Shown piece after piece: positions 19,520 through 20,104 of a DNA stretch of 20,104 nucleotides. The notes beneath the pieces are model-generated. The model was given only the letters and a program-made list of their open reading frames with translations, made no database searches and was not told the origin of the DNA. Source of the DNA: Bacteroidota bacterium (GTDB lineage: Bacteria > Bacteroidota > Bacteroidia > B-17B0 > Aurantibacillaceae); assembly GCA_023433205.1 (NCBI GenBank), contig JAEZDS010000129.1, positions 1 through 20,104 on the forward strand, in the 5' to 3' direction. The first letter of the stretch is position 1. Each line of letters begins with the position of its first letter. The position numbers and the translations under genes were made by a program.

Positions 19520-20104
19520 ATGAGAGAGTCTCACCAGAACCACCGCAAAGCAATACTGCAGCTGCTTTCTGAAAAATCGGTGATGAAGCAGGATGTGTAC
19601 TCAAACACAATAGCTGTTTTTAATGAGCTTAATGATGTGCTTAAAACGGAAGCCGATGAACTCTCGGAGGCCATCGGTAAGATCGATAACCGGGTGAATA
19701 TCTATTTTAAGGAGGTTAGTCTGCAGTCAATGCACTTTAAAGTAGCGGGCGACATTCTGGATTTTCAGATGCACAGCAATGTGTTTGAATTCGACCACTC
19801 ACACCCCATCTTCAAAAGTGGTTACATCCGCAGCAATGAAATGAATTCATACTGCGGAATAATAAGTGTATATAATTTTCTTGCCGATTCATATAAATAC
19901 AATCGACTGAACGATCTTGGCTATTTAATAGCAAGGATATTTATTAACCGTGAAAAAAAATTCTTTGTAGAAACCCGAACGCAGATCGGATACAGGTACG
20001 CGCAATTCAGCCAGGAACCAATAACACGCCAGGACCTTGAAGATCTTGTGAACGAGATGATAATTTATGCCATTTCTTTTGACCTTTTTACCCCGCCTTA
20101 CGAA
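19520..20104 (+). CDS. Hypothetical protein after proS (3' partial)
   Basis: An ATG 11 nt after the proS stop opens a frame of 195 codons that runs off the window without a stop. It begins MRESHQNHRKAILQLLSEKS and has a helical N-terminal part (IAVFNELNDVLKTEADELSE), then mixed strands (FKVAGDILDFQMHSNVFEFD, NSYCGIISVYNFLADSYKYN) and RIFINREKKFFVETRTQIGY. There is no signal peptide or membrane helix. I do not recognise the family. The tight spacing suggests co-transcription with proS. Codon use resembles the housekeeping neighbours, which supports a real gene. Confidence 0.75.
   Translation, partial: MRESHQNHRKAILQLLSEKSVMKQDVYSNTIAVFNELNDVLKTEADELSEAIGKIDNRVNIYFKEVSLQSMHFKVAGDILDFQMHSNVFEFDHSHPIFKSGYIRSNEMNSYCGIISVYNFLADSYKYNRLNDLGYLIARIFINREKKFFVETRTQIGYRYAQFSQEPITRQDLEDLVNEMIIYAISFDLFTPPYE

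Noticed and set aside
1..20104. CRISPR array or complete insertion sequence
   Set aside because: No regularly spaced repeats with unique spacers and no transposase, integrase or Cas gene were seen; the only arrays are the short ones listed.

Overview
The window looks like a chromosomal segment of a Bacteroidota species. The evidence is a set of TAnnTTTG-type -7 promoter boxes, starts without a Shine-Dalgarno sequence, outer-membrane barrels ending in phenylalanine, a short type-3 (archaeal-like) prolyl-tRNA synthetase, and a serA gene divergent from a DUF1015 gene. I cannot resolve the order or genus from sequence alone.

Layout. Positions 1-3168 hold the end of one outer-membrane protein, a PorT-like barrel, a DUF1801 protein, a compact candidate 33-codon gene with its own promoter and terminator, two tandem Rnk/GreA-C-terminal-like proteins, and a membrane protein resembling a chemoreceptor sensor without an output domain. 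Positions about 3170-9620 form an accessory region that reads as a decaying island beside tRNA-Glu. It holds a frameshifted dinD, a DUF1186/SEC-C protein, an unrecognised helical protein overlapping a MazF/PemK-type toxin gene with an in-frame UGA, a frameshifted minus-strand relic, transposon-end-like 21-22 bp repeats, a trypsin-fold protein lacking its catalytic His and Ser, an XRE regulator with a repeat-rich upstream region, and a truncated vsr. A 72-nt coding segment occurs twice, on either side of dinD and SEC-C, with almost only synonymous differences. The 3' end of tRNA-Glu(UUC) has a 17-bp direct copy 178 bp away and an inverted partial copy that forms a 70-bp near-palindrome.

Positions 9601-20104 are mostly housekeeping: tRNA-Glu, mgtE, a HEAT-like protein, a YggS-type PLP-binding protein and DUF1015 on the minus strand; serA on the plus strand; a FadL/OmpP1-type porin and a low-complexity lipoprotein on the minus strand; and proS followed by a conserved-looking hypothetical gene running off the end. 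The serA/DUF1015 intergenic region carries a 60-bp tandem repeat.

The best candidates for something undescribed are the 6011-7125 overlapping pair (a possible non-canonical large antitoxin with a broken MazF-like toxin), the dead trypsin-fold protein at 7782-8489, the small gene at 1579-1680, and the duplicated segment flanking dinD/SEC-C. All identifications come from reading motifs; no database search was run.
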